A stretch of DNA of 64,000 nt from Sclerotinia nivalis. Lineage: Eukaryota > Ascomycota > Leotiomycetes > Helotiales > Sclerotiniaceae. The position numbers and the translations under genes were made by a program. Below the pieces are notes generated by a model that was given only the letters and a program-made list of their open reading frames with translations, ran no database searches and was not told the DNA's origin. The stretch is taken from NCBI GenBank assembly GCA_029531795.1, contig JAPEIS010000010.1, forward strand, positions 1,798,001 through 1,862,000, given 5' to 3'. Positions 48,601 through 61,561 of this stretch are shown here, piece by piece (the stretch's first letter is position 1; every line of letters starts with the position of its first letter).

Positions 48601-51600
48601 TGGGAACACGTGTCAGTGAAATTTGCGGAGACTTCAGGAGACTTTCAGATCAAAGATCTGAGTTCGTGTCACTTGATGTGGTACAGAGATACGGTATGTT
48701 GTTGGGATGGCGATTTGAGAAGATGGAGTGAGCGATGAACATGGTCGTGATCTACTTTGGTAGATGGGATGGACTTTTCTCGGAGACTCGGATTTCGCAT
48801 TGAATAGTGAGGTAACTCCGAGCTGCGTATATCGAGCATTTGCATCGAAGCCAAGTGCATAGGACCGTCTGAATGTATTTTTCCGATGTTCACTAATAGA
48901 ACAGAATCGTGGTTGTCGGTAGCAGTCCAACCAACTAGACGTTCAACTCCAACAATACTATGATTCGTGATAGTATACCATGTATTTTGACAGTACAACT
49001 CGATCGCTCCAGATCTTAGTACGATATCTGGTAAGAGGTGCCAGGTTACATATGTTCAGGCTGTTTTTCTGGTTTGGCTGTTTTCGGCTCCCCTGTGTCC
49101 TCGAGTACTCTTCATCTCGAAATTTTGTAGATCTAGCTTTAGATTGAAAAAGATCTACATGTAGTACTGGTGATACTTCAAGGGTTTTTTCGCCTAAAAT
49201 TGTTTGACTCTTCTTGTCTTAGATCGTTTGTCTCAGATCTAAGACTTGGATCAGAGCTATCGTTGTACTCATTATAAAACCAGTGCGGATCTAATGTGTC
49301 ATTGTGCGGGCATACATTTTGATCGTGTCTTGCATTTCCGAATTGACTTTGTGGCAAGGATGGCTAACAATTTAAGATGCACCCTTAAATTATCAGAGAA
49401 GGCGTGAATTCATTCCCCGTGTCACTTATTGCCCTTGGTAGTTTAGGCTCAAGCTCGAATCGCCCCAGCATTATTTGAAGCTAATGATAGTGCCTTGTAA
49501 ATATCGACTCCCTCTTCTGGTATAGGTTGTACAATAACAGGCGCTACATCTTTCAAGGCATAGTAGCCATCAAGGCGTAACAGTCAATGAGATGATTGGT
49601 ACAGAAAAACAAAGCCGAATTTCGTAGCGTTAACGTAAAACTTCCTAATACAATTTATATACCGCATTAAGCAAAAATGAACAGCCTTGAAAGTATCGGT
49701 GATCTGGATAGTTTTATGACTGAATGATGGCTACACTAAATTCCACAAGACTAATGGCTGCCATGTATAATAGATGCCGTCAACCAACTAGATTATAGCG
49801 GTTTGAGACATCATCAGATGCTGTTTTGAACCTGAAATACCCAAAGCCCGGCGTTAAAGAACATGATGGCTTAGTTATTGTTGTGTTGCATGCCACGGAC
49901 TATATCATTAGCTGGAAATCAATGACATTTTGGGGGGGGGGATCCTGTAAGTAGAGCATACGATATTTGCCCTCATTCTGCGAGAAGTATTGTTGCCACT
50001 GAGCAGATGCATGATCAGTATTAATGAAAGGTATACCGAAATGGCAGCAGTTTCGCAGGAGAATCGTCGGATTGTGTTCCACGGGAATACGCTGTGGCTA
50101 GCTTTTACTAGTCTGCACTGAACATCTATATATAAGAGGAAGGCTTTCAGATATTTATTAGCAATGTCCGTGACTATCGCCCAGGAACGGCATTAGCTGC
50201 AAGCCAGCACACTTTCGACGAGAATACTACCTAAGATTCTCCAGTATACTAGCAACATCGGGGATACATCCAAATACGAACCTATTGTACGAGGACATCG
50301 AAGAGTGCTCGAGCGACAAAACTCCTAGCCGTTATTCTAAGCCAGGATTCAATGTGAAAATGAAGGCTAATCCATATGAGAGGATATTCTTTCGGGGTTC
50401 AGTATTTTGAGTCATTCAACTAGGATATGAATCGTCCATTACAATTGGCTTTTGATTGTGTTACTTTATTCGGATCTGTACCCTCCACTTAGTTGGCATA
50501 GATTGCTCTTTGAGGCTGATAGAAATTCATGAAGAGTGCCCGGGATGGAGTACTGTTCTTTAAACCATATATACCGTTTTCTACGCTCTAAGTTTGACCA
50601 AAAACTATGCCATGAAGAATGCTATCATGCGCACTTCTGAGCACTCGCATCGAAAATAAGGACAATCACGGTTCCAAGATCAAAGGAGCCAACTTCCGTC
50701 GGTCAACTCATGATTTGAGGGGTATTTACCCGTCTATATCATTGCCTCAAAAGTGGCATAGAAACCTGACTCGGTGTCCGAGAGGGACAAGATTCAGCTT
50801 CATCTGGTAAATTTGTATTGTGCCATCATCATAATAACCACGCCTGACGCAATTCCGAGAGTTGAAAGCCGTTCCTTGACAGCTACATACAGTCGGCCAC
50901 TGACACGGCCTGCCCGTACTTCGGGATTCTTGACTTGAGCTTAACGACTTTCAAATCATTCCACCAATATTATATCTATCGACTGAAGAAACATATGTAT
51001 TGCTAGATATGGTAGTTGAGATTCAAGTACCCCAAGTATGCATTTCGAATTCGCCAATGACTGATAAACTATTATTGTTATTGGTTGGCATGGGCAGGTG
51101 TGAATGTTAACATGAATACTAATATCACATAGATCTATAGAATCGGATCTACCGTAGTAAGAAGCCTGCCGTATCTATATCATGATGTCTTGTGGTGCAA
51201 TTGTAAATCAATTTAATTTGATGTGATCAATCTCATTTGCCATTGGAACATTTGATGCCTTGAAAGCAATCAACCGTGTGTGTGGCTCATGCATCAGCCA
51301 CAAAAGAGAGCCACCACGCTGCAGCATCTGCAGCAGTGAGCCGGTCGAGACCGACACCCCACTATCATCACAATTAGTAAACAGCCTTACAAATACATCA
51401 ATACGCTAATTCGGTCTCCGAGGGCTGTCGAGAACTTTTCTCTCGAATATCTGCTGGTATATGTTGAAGCATCAATGAGGAGAAAGAAGCCACTGCCACC
51501 GAATACCTTTCCCTGAGGCCGCATCCAAATCCGATATTGCGCAACCGATAAGGATTGATGGGATCATGAAGCTGTGATAACGCTGCGCAAAGTGGGGCAT

Positions 51601-51700
51601 CGAGTCCTGGACATAAGAAATATCAAAACCCCTTGGCAGTCAATTGCGAACTTTTCATTACCCAGAGAAAACTCCCTGTGCGTGCTTCGAGTCTTAAGAT
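45605..51700. other. 6.1-kb gene-poor region downstream of the GATA factor
   Basis: I see no gene. Contains the GATA-factor 3' UTR, scattered short frames without motifs, T-rich runs (45930-46150) and a poly-G run near 49930-49940. The last 200 bp form the gsh1 leader. Confidence 0.55.
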
Positions 51701-54034
51701 ATGGGTCTCCTGTGAGTTTGCGGTACACCTTTCAGTATCCGTCTAATGCTAATTTGTGTTGTAAGTGCGTTAGGGACGCCATTGGAGTGGCCGGAAGCTA
51801 AAAAGAATGCACATATAGTCAGGGAATGGGGTATACAGGTACGACTTACGGCTGGATAGATCATGGAAGACTATGCTCATAGTACTCGATATAGCAACTA
51901 CTAGCGATTTGGAATCGTGCGAAAGGAAAAGAGCGAGATGCCCTACTCTGGGGTGACGAGGTCAGCACATACCCATCCATGAAAGATACCATCGCTAAGT
52001 CATATTCAGGTCGAATATTTGGTCGTAAACTACAAGGACAATGACGAGGAAGTTACCTTGTCTTTGAGACAGGCAGATATCTTGACCGCATTGGCGCAAG
52101 ATGAGGAGTTGCGTACGAATGGAGGATGTGTACCAGCACTACAAGACATTACTAACACCAAGTGAGTGCGCCAGATAGAATGAAAAGGAAAGTCTAACTG
52201 TTTGAAGGGGTAGCGCATTACCGGTTTTCCATCCGGAATTCGGACGCTTTATGCTGGAAGCTACACCTGGAAGACCTTGGGGAATTGGGTTCAAGGACTT
52301 ACTGGACGTCGAACCGAATATGAAGTGGAGGTGCGTTAAACAAACTTAGAAGCGAGTTCCGGGAGCTGATCATATGAAGGCGGAAACTTGCTAAAGAGCA
52401 TATGAATGCTGAAGAGTATCCAATCACCTTGACGACTTATCCTCGCTTGGGTTCACCCGGGGTATTTACGTCTCCTTTTTTTCCACCTTCGGGGGAGAAA
52501 TTACGGTCACAATTTGTTCCCGATGAAATCGCCAATCCACACATTCGTTTTCCTACCCTTGCAGCCAACATTCGTGCAAGAAGAGGCCGGAAGGTTGAAG
52601 TGAATGTACCGGTTTTTAGAGACGAAAACACGGCCTGGCCTTGGAAAGACCCGACTGTTAGATACGACTTGCATAATTGGCCAGAGGACGATGATGTCCG
52701 GAATGGCGCTGCTCCCGACAACTTTATTCATATGGACGCAATGGCTTTTGGCATGGGCAGTTGTTGTTTGCAGATTACCTTTCAAGCTAAAAACATCACT
52801 GAAGGGCGACGAATGTATGATCAGTTAAGTCCTTTGGCTCCGATTCTCCTCGCCTTGACAGCGGCGACTCCAATTTACAAAGGCTTCTTAGCCGACACGG
52901 ACGTGCGATGGAACCAAATCAGTCGGTCTGTAGACGATCGAACTCCAGAGGAGTTAGGAGAGAAGGTCAGTGAAGCTATACTTGATACGTGAGCAATGCT
53001 AATTTTGGCAGCCCCTGAAGCATGATCGATGGCGCATACCCAAATCACGTTATGCCTCCAATTCTACATACATTTCAGAAGATCCGCGATTACGAAAAGA
53101 GTATTTGGATCCCAACCTTGTAATCGATCCCGATGTCAAACAACAGCTTATGAATGGAGGCATGGATGATCGTTTGGCTACTCACTTTGCACATCTTTTC
53201 ATTCGGGATCCGATTGTCGTCTTTGCCGAGGATCTGGAAGAACTCGACCTATCAAAGACAGATCATTTTGAGAACCTTCAGTCAACCAACTGGCAACATA
53301 TGCGTTTCAAACCACCACCAACAGGGAGTGATATTGGCTGGAGGGTAGAATTCAGACCAATGGAAATCCAAATCACCGATTTTGAGAATGCTGCCTTTTC
53401 AGTATTCATTGTACTCATTACACGAGCAATCCTCTCCTTCGACCTCAATTTTTACATACCTATCACTAAAGTAAGTGAAAATATGGAAACAGCACATGCT
53501 CGAGATGCAGTCCTGGAACAGAAATTTTATTTCCGAAAGAATCCATTCCCAACTCGCGCGCCGCGACCATATTCCTCGAATGGTGGAGCATCTGGCGGAG
53601 CATCTGGTACCAACACCCCACTTAGTATTTCGAGGCCACCTACGCCATCTGGCCCAGTAGAAGATGAATATGCACTTATGTCCGTCGATGAAATTATCAA
53701 TGGCAGCAAGAGTGATTCGGAGAACAATTTCCCAGGCTTAATACCATTAGTGGAATCATATCTCGATAGCGTCAATATTGATGTCCAGACCAGGTGCGAA
53801 TTGGCGTCTTACTTGGATTTAATCAGAAAGAGGGCAGACGGAAGATTGTGGACAGCAGCAAAATGGATAAGAAACTTTGTTGCGGGTCATGGGGATTATC
53901 AGAAGGATAGTGTAGTGAACGAAAAGATCAACCATGACTTAATAAAAGCGGTCATTGGTATGGGAGAAGAATGTACAAAAGGGATTAAGGATGCTGAGAA
54001 ATTCCTGGGTCGGCAGAGATGTGGGAGTTGTTGA
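51701..54034 (+). CDS. gsh1: Glutamate-cysteine ligase catalytic subunit
   Basis: Rate-limiting, ATP-dependent first step of glutathione synthesis: L-glutamate plus L-cysteine to gamma-glutamylcysteine; cytosolic. Seven exons: 51701-51711, 51766-51838, 51895-51960, 52010-52161, 52208-52330, 52380-52965 and 53012-54034; 2034 nt, 677 aa, the usual fungal length. The 11-nt first exon splices to give MGLLALGTPLEW, which matches the eukaryotic GCL start. Later motifs: ALLWGDEVEYLVV (substrate and metal Glu residues), PVFHPEFGRFMLEATPG, HIRFPTLAANIRARRG, HMDAMAFGMGSCCLQITFQ (the family signature with catalytic-site Cys), DVRWNQISRSVDDRTPEE, GEKPLKHDRWRIPKSRY (across the last junction), HFAHLFIRDP and GWRVEFRPMEIQ. 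A Gly/Ala/Ser-rich insert lies near 53570-53650, typical of filamentous fungi. It ends in a Cys-containing tail (RCGSC). No lesions. Confidence 0.97.
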
Positions 54035-54663
54035 AGGAACAAGCGGCGTGCGGTTGGAGAATAAATGGTGGTAAAACTGTGGTCATGAGCGGAGGGATAT
54101 CCGATTACAAATGTTGAGAATGGCCCCTATAGAGCTACTAGGTACTCAAGATACATAGGATCTTGACGAAACCCTTTTTCATAGACACTTAAAAACACAG
54201 TAAATGGAAACTATTTTAATCATCTCGAATTCTTTATCTAGATAGGTACCTCGATACCTATGTAGAAGAGCAGCCACTTAAAAGTTACGCTGCTCTGAGA
54301 TTAGTCAGGTACATTGGTACATTTTTGAGGGCAACTTGGCTTGGGTCAGAATAATTTTAGGACAAGATCTTTCTCTGTCCACCTTCTCGAATATCAATCT
54401 TTTTTACTCGATATTCCTTGCTGGAAATTGTCAATCGGTGCAGTGCACAAATATAAAAATGATAAATGAGATTCCATCAATTCCCAAAATGGACAACTGC
54501 ACCCGGAGCCAAAAAATCCCGATGGCGAAGACAAACGCTTTATTCGGATCTCATCCACACCTCTTTATTTCTCAATCCCACATCATTCCTTCAAAAATCG
54601 TTGCGTCTAGTCGATTTCTGTAGTTTACCTAACCGCTCTTTCTTTTCGAGCTATACTAAGGCG
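54035..54663. other. Spacer between gsh1 and dcl2
   Basis: 629 bp shared by the gsh1 3' end and the dcl2 promoter. An in-frame upstream ATG at 54466 would extend dcl2 by 66 residues; the extra sequence looks unlike Dicer, so I prefer the ATG at 54664. Confidence 0.6.
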
Positions 54664-57600
54664 ATGGACAATACTTCAGACCCTGAAGCCTACTCCGATA
54701 TTGGTGGTAGCCTTGTCGATGGCCAAAATGAGGTTGAAGGGAATTTGGACGGTTTGACATCCGGGAAGCGGTCTAATGAAACTGTAGAGGATTTGTGTAG
54801 TAGTACTCCAGAGTCGGCTGTAGAAACTGAGGGTGATATTAGTGAGGAGGAGAAAGGAAAGAATGTGATGGTCACTCCGAGAACGTATCAACTAGAAATG
54901 TTGGAGGAAAGTTTGAAGGGGAATATTATCGTTGCGGTAAGTTTGCGTTATACTATTGGTGGGAATTTGATGCTAATGGCAGTAGATGGACACAGGGAGT
55001 GGCAAAACGCATGTGTAAGTTCTTTTCTTCGGGACCCAAGTTGGAGTAAATCAAGAAAGATCGAGTTCCCGCTGCATTGCCGACCAGGCGTCTAAACCTG
55101 CCTTGAGGGTATTGAGTTCCAGTGAAAAGTGGTGTTCTAATATAATTCACCGTCAAAATTATCCTCCAAAAGCTGGTCGTAATCTGACCAATCGACTGAT
55201 TTAGGGCTGTTCTACGAATTCTAGCAGAACTCGAGCGGATGAAGCCAGATAAGGTGGGCAGAAAGTTTGCTATCCTCGTTTTCTTTCTTTCGCTAATTTT
55301 AATGCTATAGCTGATATGGTTCCTTGCACCTACCGTTGCGCTCTGTACTCAGCATAATGAATATCTTCAGTTGAATATTCCCTCAGTTTTAGTTAAACTA
55401 CTCGTTGGTGCCGATGGCGTGGATCGATGGACAGAGCAGAGACAGTGGGATGCGATCTTGAAGGATGTTAGGATCGTCGTATCTCCCTACCAAGTTCTTC
55501 TGGATGCCCTTACACATGGATTTGTACGCATGGAGCGTCTGTCGTTGATCATTTTCGATGAAGGTGAGTATTGCACATGAAAAACTCGATGAAAATGAAA
55601 TCTTCTCGGACTGCACTAACAATTATAGCGCACAATTGTCTAAACAAAGCTCCAGGAGCTAAGATTATGACATCTTTCTATCACCCATATAAATCAATAT
55701 CCCCACTTCCTCACATTCTGGGCCTTTCGGCCAGCCCTGTTATGAGGTCTGACCCACAATCTTTGAGCAAGATCGAAGAGACCTTGGACGCCGTTTGCCG
55801 CACGCCAAAAATACACCAAGCAGATCTTCGACTTCGAGTAAAGTTGCCTGTCCTATCCATTATCGAGTACAGCCCGGAGCCTGAATACTTCATGACAAAA
55901 AACGTAGCAAGCCTTGGAAAGGTCATACAAGACCTCAAAATTTCCGAAGACCCCTACGTCTTGGCACTCAAGAGCAGTGATAGCGAAAAAAGTCAGAGAG
56001 AGCTAGCAAAAATACTCAGCAACTACAAGACAAATAGTCAAAAAGAACTGAGGTTGATCTATAACACCAGTAAGACTATTCTTGTTGAGTTGGGCTCGTG
56101 GGCCGCAGATTATTATATCTCAGCCGTGGTGACAAAATACCTGAAAGCAATGAAAGCAAAAGATTTTTTCGTGGTTATGGATTTAGCCGCTACCGAAAGA
56201 CTCTACATTGCTAAAGCCCTTAAGCAAGTCGAACTCTCGCCATCGTTTTTCTCAGTAACGGATAAAACTTCTGACAAAGTTGCAAAGCTACTAAAGACAA
56301 TCTTGCAGCAAGAGCCCACCTTTTCCGCTATCATATTTGTCGAAGAAAGAGCCACAGTCTTCGTGCTAGCCCATTTGTTATCACAGCATCCATTAACAAA
56401 AGAGCGTTTTAAAATTGGAACTATGGTTGGTTCATCCTCCAACAGCAAGCGCACACAGATCGTTGGAGAGCTTGTTGATCTAGATAAACAAAGAGATACT
56501 CTATCGCGCTTCAAGCTTGGAAAGATCGATATTCTCATCGCTACGAATGTATTGGAAGAGGGAATTGATGTTCGTGCCTGCAACCTAGTAATATGCTTTA
56601 GGTAAGCTTAATGGTTTTGTAGTTTTGCAAAGTGCAGATGTCGATATCTGTGTGAATTTTTCATTTTTGCATCTTCAGTTTCCCCATAAAGCTTTGCTAC
56701 CACATTCATTTTGAAAGTCTTCGTTGGTAGGCAATCACTAACTCCCCTGTGTTGTAGCAAACCGTCAAATCTCAAATCATTCATACAAAGACGAGGGCGA
56801 GCGAGACAGCAAGATTCTAAACTGATTCTTCTTGATGCTCTTGGTGATGAGGTAATCGATTGGCATGAACTTGAAAGAAACATGCGAAAGATGTATGAAG
56901 ATGAAATGCGGGAGCTACAGCATATTTTCGAAATTGAGACTGCTGATGAACAAACGGAAGATGGCAGATTTTTACGGGTAGAAAGTACCGGTGCTCAGTT
57001 GGACCTTGACAATGCTGTAGCACATCTACATCATTTCTGTTCAGTCTTGACCGCAAAAGAGTTTGTTGATCTCAGGCCAGACTTTGTTTACTCCTCTGAT
57101 TTAGGATCTGATTTTGTTCGGGCAAAAGTGATTCTCCCATTATCAGTTCCTGAAACTTTACGAGTTCATGAGAGCCGCGGACTCTGGTCAAGCGAGAAAG
57201 GAGCTGCAAAGGATGCAGCATTCGAGGCGTATGTTGCCTTATACAAAGGAGGCTTGGTTAATGACAACCTACTACCCCTGATGGTACACGACAAGGTCAT
57301 CGATGAGTTGACTTCAAAGCCCGTGGATACACGGGCATCTCTGCTGGAAGTGAAGGAGAGATTAAATCCTTGGCTTGACGTTGCCAGGGCATGGCAAGAG
57401 GCAGAACATAATCCTGGAATTGTTCGTACATCTGTTATAAGCCTGGATGATTTGAAGATGGAACTCTGTCTTCCGATTGAGCCACCACCAATACCCCCTT
57501 TAAAACTTTACTGGGATGCGAACCAAGAGTTCTCTGTTGAGTTTACAAACGATACCGAAATAAGAACCACCGAGTACATGGTCTCAAGGGCATTAAACGA

Positions 57601-59632
57601 CACCTATTTACTCTTATCGGGTGCTTTTAGTCGTAGATTTGATATCTCTCCACGTCGGACGGTGGTGCAATTCATTGCAAATCGAGCTCCAGCATCACTC
57701 AGTCTAGATTGCATGACAATTCCGTCTGATAAGCCTTCCCAGATTATCGGATTCATCAGAGAATTCGATAAGTTGGCCCAGCCCTATATCTTTGAAAAAT
57801 GGTTGCCCAGCAAGCCACCCATCAACGAAGTCCAGCACACTTATTTGGACCATCTGAATGCGCCGGAAGATGTACCGCATCTGGCTTTAACTCCACTTAC
57901 GCGTCGTACAGATTTTTTGCACAAGGTGGAAAACCAAAGTTCTTCATCTTCCAAACAATTCTCATGTGTCTTACCAGCTTCAGTATGCGTGCAAGATGCA
58001 ATGCCTCTCCAATTAGTGCAGTTCGGCATGATGATACCTTGTATCACGCATCACATTGAGGTGCAACTTATCGTCGATCGTCTATGCAGAACTATTCTCA
58101 GAGATCTCGAGATCAGCGACCGAAGCCTTGTTCAAACCGCTATCACACATGCCAGTTACTCGTTGGCCTCAAATTATCAGCGTCTAGAATTTTTGGGCGA
58201 CTCAATCCTGAAGTTATGTACATCGGTACAATTAATTTCAGAGCATCCTCTTTGGCCTGAAGGATATTTGTCGGCTATGAAAGATCGCATCGTGTCTAAT
58301 TCACGATCATCGAGAGCGGCGGTAGAACTTGGCTTGGATGAGTATATAATCACCAAGAAATTTACAGGTTCCAAATGGCGTCCGATGTATGTCGAAGATT
58401 ACTTGGAAATGACAGAGCAAAAACAAAGACAAATGTCTTCCAAAACTCTCGCCGATGTCGTCGAAGCACTCATTGGCGCATGTATGGTTGACGGTGGTAT
58501 CCCCAAAGCCCTCAAATCCTTGCAACTGTTCTTCCCCGAACTCAACTGGCTACCCCTCGAAACCCGACAAATGTCACTCTATCAACGAGCGCCAGATAAT
58601 CTCCACTTACCCATCGCACTGGAGCCCATCGAACAAATCCTCGCATACACCTTCACCAAAAAATCGCTGCTCATCGAAGCCATGACACACCCCTCTTACA
58701 TCAACGGTACGCAATCCCTCGAGCGTCTTGAATTTGTCGGCGATGCCATCCTAGACAATATCATCGTCACAGCCATGTGGTCTTATGAAACCGAACTTTC
58801 ACATTTCCAAATGCATCTCTTGCGTTCTGCTCTCGTAAATGCAGATTTTCTCGCCTTTCTCTGCATGGAAATGAGTATCGAACATGACGTGACCAATCTC
58901 ACCGAAGAAAAAGATCACAAAATCCACGAAACGCACACGAGACGTCGATTTTCCCTGGTGAATTTCCTCCGCCATTCAAGTACCACTTTTTCCATCTATC
59001 AAAAACAAGCTCTAGCTCGACATCAAGAGCTTCGTGAAGAGATCCTCGCGGTCATTAAAACGGGAGATAAATTCCCTTGGACATTATTATCGAGATTAGA
59101 TGCACGGAAGTTTTTTTCGGATATGATTGAGAGTTTACTGGGAGCGATATGGATCGATAGTGGATCGATAGATGCATGTACGAAACTTGTAGAGAGAATG
59201 GGAATACTGAGATATATGAGGAGGATCCTGAGAGATGGAGTAAGAATTATGCATCCGAAGGAGGAATTGGGGATAGTAGCCGATTTCGAGGATGTTGAAT
59301 ATGTTTTGTGGAATAGGAGGATGGGTGGTGAGGATGAGAAGGAGGAGGATGAGGAGAAAGAGGAACGGAGGGGTGTAGAATATTTATGTAAGGTGTTTGT
59401 TGGGGGGAGGGAAATTGTAGAGGTGGGGGGTGGAGTTAGGAAGGAGGAGATTCAGGCGAGGGCTGCGGAGGCGGCGATGGAAATTTTGAAGGGGAGGGGG
59501 AGGGAGGCGGGACAGGGGAGGGGCAAGGGGATGGGACAGGGAAAGAGAAAGAGAAAGAGAATTAATGAGGGGAGTGAGGTTATAGTCCGACAAGAAGAAA
59601 CCGCGGAGGGTGATAAGGTGGATCTCGATTAA
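54664..59632 (+). CDS. dcl2: Dicer-like protein 2
   Basis: RNase III that cuts long dsRNA into small interfering RNAs for quelling and antiviral defence. Six exons: 54664-54936, 54986-55014 (29 nt), 55205-55253, 55311-55563, 55629-56601 and 56758-59632; 4452 nt, 1483 aa. Domains: DExD/H helicase with [22 protein letters not shown] then Walker A MDTGSGKT (residues 92-99), [16 protein letters not shown] (about 200-203); helicase C with [17 protein letters not shown] and QRRGRARQ (about 510-545); the Dicer dimerisation (DUF283) region (about 590-690); RNase IIIa with [11 protein letters not shown] (about 1000) and [10 protein letters not shown] (about 1090); RNase IIIb with [11 protein letters not shown] (about 1180) and [10 protein letters not shown] (about 1313). 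The acidic residues expected in both RNase sites are present. No canonical PAZ is visible, as usual in fungi. A degenerate dsRNA-binding-like segment may lie near 1390-1450, followed by a basic Gly/Arg/Lys tail. The helicase opening is of the DCL2 rather than the DCL1 kind. Confidence 0.95.
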
Positions 59633-60327
59633 CCTATTTGGATACACATACCACTAACATGTTATGATAAATGAATTTATTTGATTGATTTTCTTCATTT
59701 ATCTTTTCTTTTTCTAATTCTATACACAACCCAATCCAATCCAATTATCAATACACATCTAGTACACCTAGTACTCATAGTATAGCGAATAAAGGAATTC
59801 GAATTCAAATTCCACGAAAATTACCTAAACCCTTTAGTTTGTTTGACTTATTACTAATGTAAAAAATCATCTATAACTAGCAAGCTACCTAGCTACCTAC
59901 CTGTGTAGAACGAGAAGATTTAAGAAACAGCCGATTAATACTCATCATCTACATACATTACATTATACATTACATTACATTACACTCATACAATACTCTC
60001 AATACTCTAATTAATTACTACGCCAAGTGACTCGGCAATTCTTGGATGTGGCACGTTAGGAATAGGGGGTTGCGATTAGCTTGGCCTTTTTCAAGACATG
60101 AGTGATATTAATATGGTGGATCCGGTGTGAGTAGAAATGTAAACCTGCCAGCTTTTTCCATATAGTCAGTAAGTCGATGTGATGCGGATGTGCTTGGTAA
60201 ATAGCTGTGTAATATTGAGTCCATGTCCTTAACAGACAGTACAAGATGAACGGTTCATGTTTATCCTCCTTCTTTGTCATTTCAGAATATCTATATCTCT
60301 TGAAGAGTTTTTTTTTTCGAATTATGC
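59633..60327. other. Spacer between convergent dcl2 and PC-esterase-like genes
   Basis: Convergent 3' ends, AT-rich, with ACATT tandem units near 59950-59990 and TACCTAGC-like units near 59885-59900. No gene seen. Confidence 0.6.
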
Positions 60328-61561
60328 TCAAGAAGTTTCCAGCTTCGACAACCAATTGATAACCATCATAGCTTGAACCAACGCAATCTTCTCCCCATAT
60401 CTTTCTCCATCCGTACTACTCGCCTGTATAGTCAAATTCCAAAGTCGGAGAATATCCATATGTTTGTCGGGAGCGATTCTATTTAGCTCTTCCTGGTATT
60501 TCCATATCTCCACGTTACCATCGTTGCTTGATTGCCTTGAGACGCCATAGGCAGTAGGACCAAGAAGTAGTATTGGAATATTACGTTCAGCACCGTTGGT
60601 AATACCAATCCATTCGTTTATCGAGTCGACGGAGAACTTCATATCGTGAGAAAATCTATGACCGAGAGAAAAAATCACGGGAGTAGGTTGCCAAGGATCT
60701 GGTTTTTGGTATGCTAATGATTGAAATGTAGCTATGGCGGCGGATGAAGCAGGTGTGGTCATGAATGGTATGTAAGCATGTGGAGTTCCTAGATTTTATG
60801 TTAAACTCCTATCCTGAAGAAGAGTCGAAGAAATCTTACTCTGGCAGGCATATGGGCTTCCTTTCGGGTCATTTGCTTCATTTTTGATGACTTCCTCGAA
60901 GTTCTTTACAGAATATCCGAGACAATTATTATCTAAGAATTGAGCATCACATTTGCAAGCTATTCTTTCGTCATCTGTCATCATCCATTCTTGCAAGCCA
61001 CCGTGGGATATATCTTCTCGCAGGAAGACATTGAGAGCAGCATATATAGTTTGAGCCGTCTCATCACCGAGGAACACGACAGCGCTAAATCGTTCGAGGA
61101 TCATACATATTTCAGATGTCGAAAACCATCGATATGTGCAAGCTATATGTGTGAGTGTTATTCCCAGTAAGTGGTAAGAGTGCATTCTCACCCTTCCCAA
61201 CATATGGTTCATCGAATCCATGTCTCCCTCCACTACTCAAAGCTTCTAAGAGTGTTGCCCTGTTTTTGCAGAAAGGCGAAACATTCGGTTTGGCGGGGTA
61301 GGGTACATGATATATGTCCGATTGTAAAATTCCACAGTCTTTGCTTCCTAGATAATGTTTGATGGCACTTTTGGTGGTTAGAATAGCTATACCGTCGATA
61401 AGTTATGGATATTACCTTTCTCCAGGTTCAATCACCTTCGGTTTAGATGAGACCACAACTTTGTCAGAAACAAACCCCTTGAAAGGAGACCAAACTGCAT
61501 AAATGAAGATAAATACGACAAGACAAATGCCTCCGAAACGGTAATTGCTAGAAGAAAGCAT
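60328..61561 (-). CDS. Membrane-anchored PC-esterase/SGNH-like protein with altered catalytic motifs
   Basis: Fungal relative of the PC-esterase (trichome-birefringence/Cas1-like SGNH) group, whose active members transfer or remove acetyl groups on glycans in the secretory pathway. Four exons (minus): 61561-61416, 61367-61192, 61142-60840 and 60788-60328; 361 aa. Residues about 8-28 form one hydrophobic segment (RFGGICLVVFIFIYAVWSPF), indicating a type II membrane protein. Family blocks: DCGILQSDIYHVPYPA, RATLLEALSSGGR, TYRWFSTSEICMILERF, AALNVFLREDISHGGLQEW and a C-terminal AMMVINWL. Where relatives have a GDS nucleophile block this protein reads FLGDETAQ (residue 135 is Glu), and where they have a D-G-x-H block it reads DGERYGEK without the His. 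The frame is otherwise intact, so this may be a catalytically inactive paralogue. Family placement is from memory of similar fungal sequences. Confidence 0.75.
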
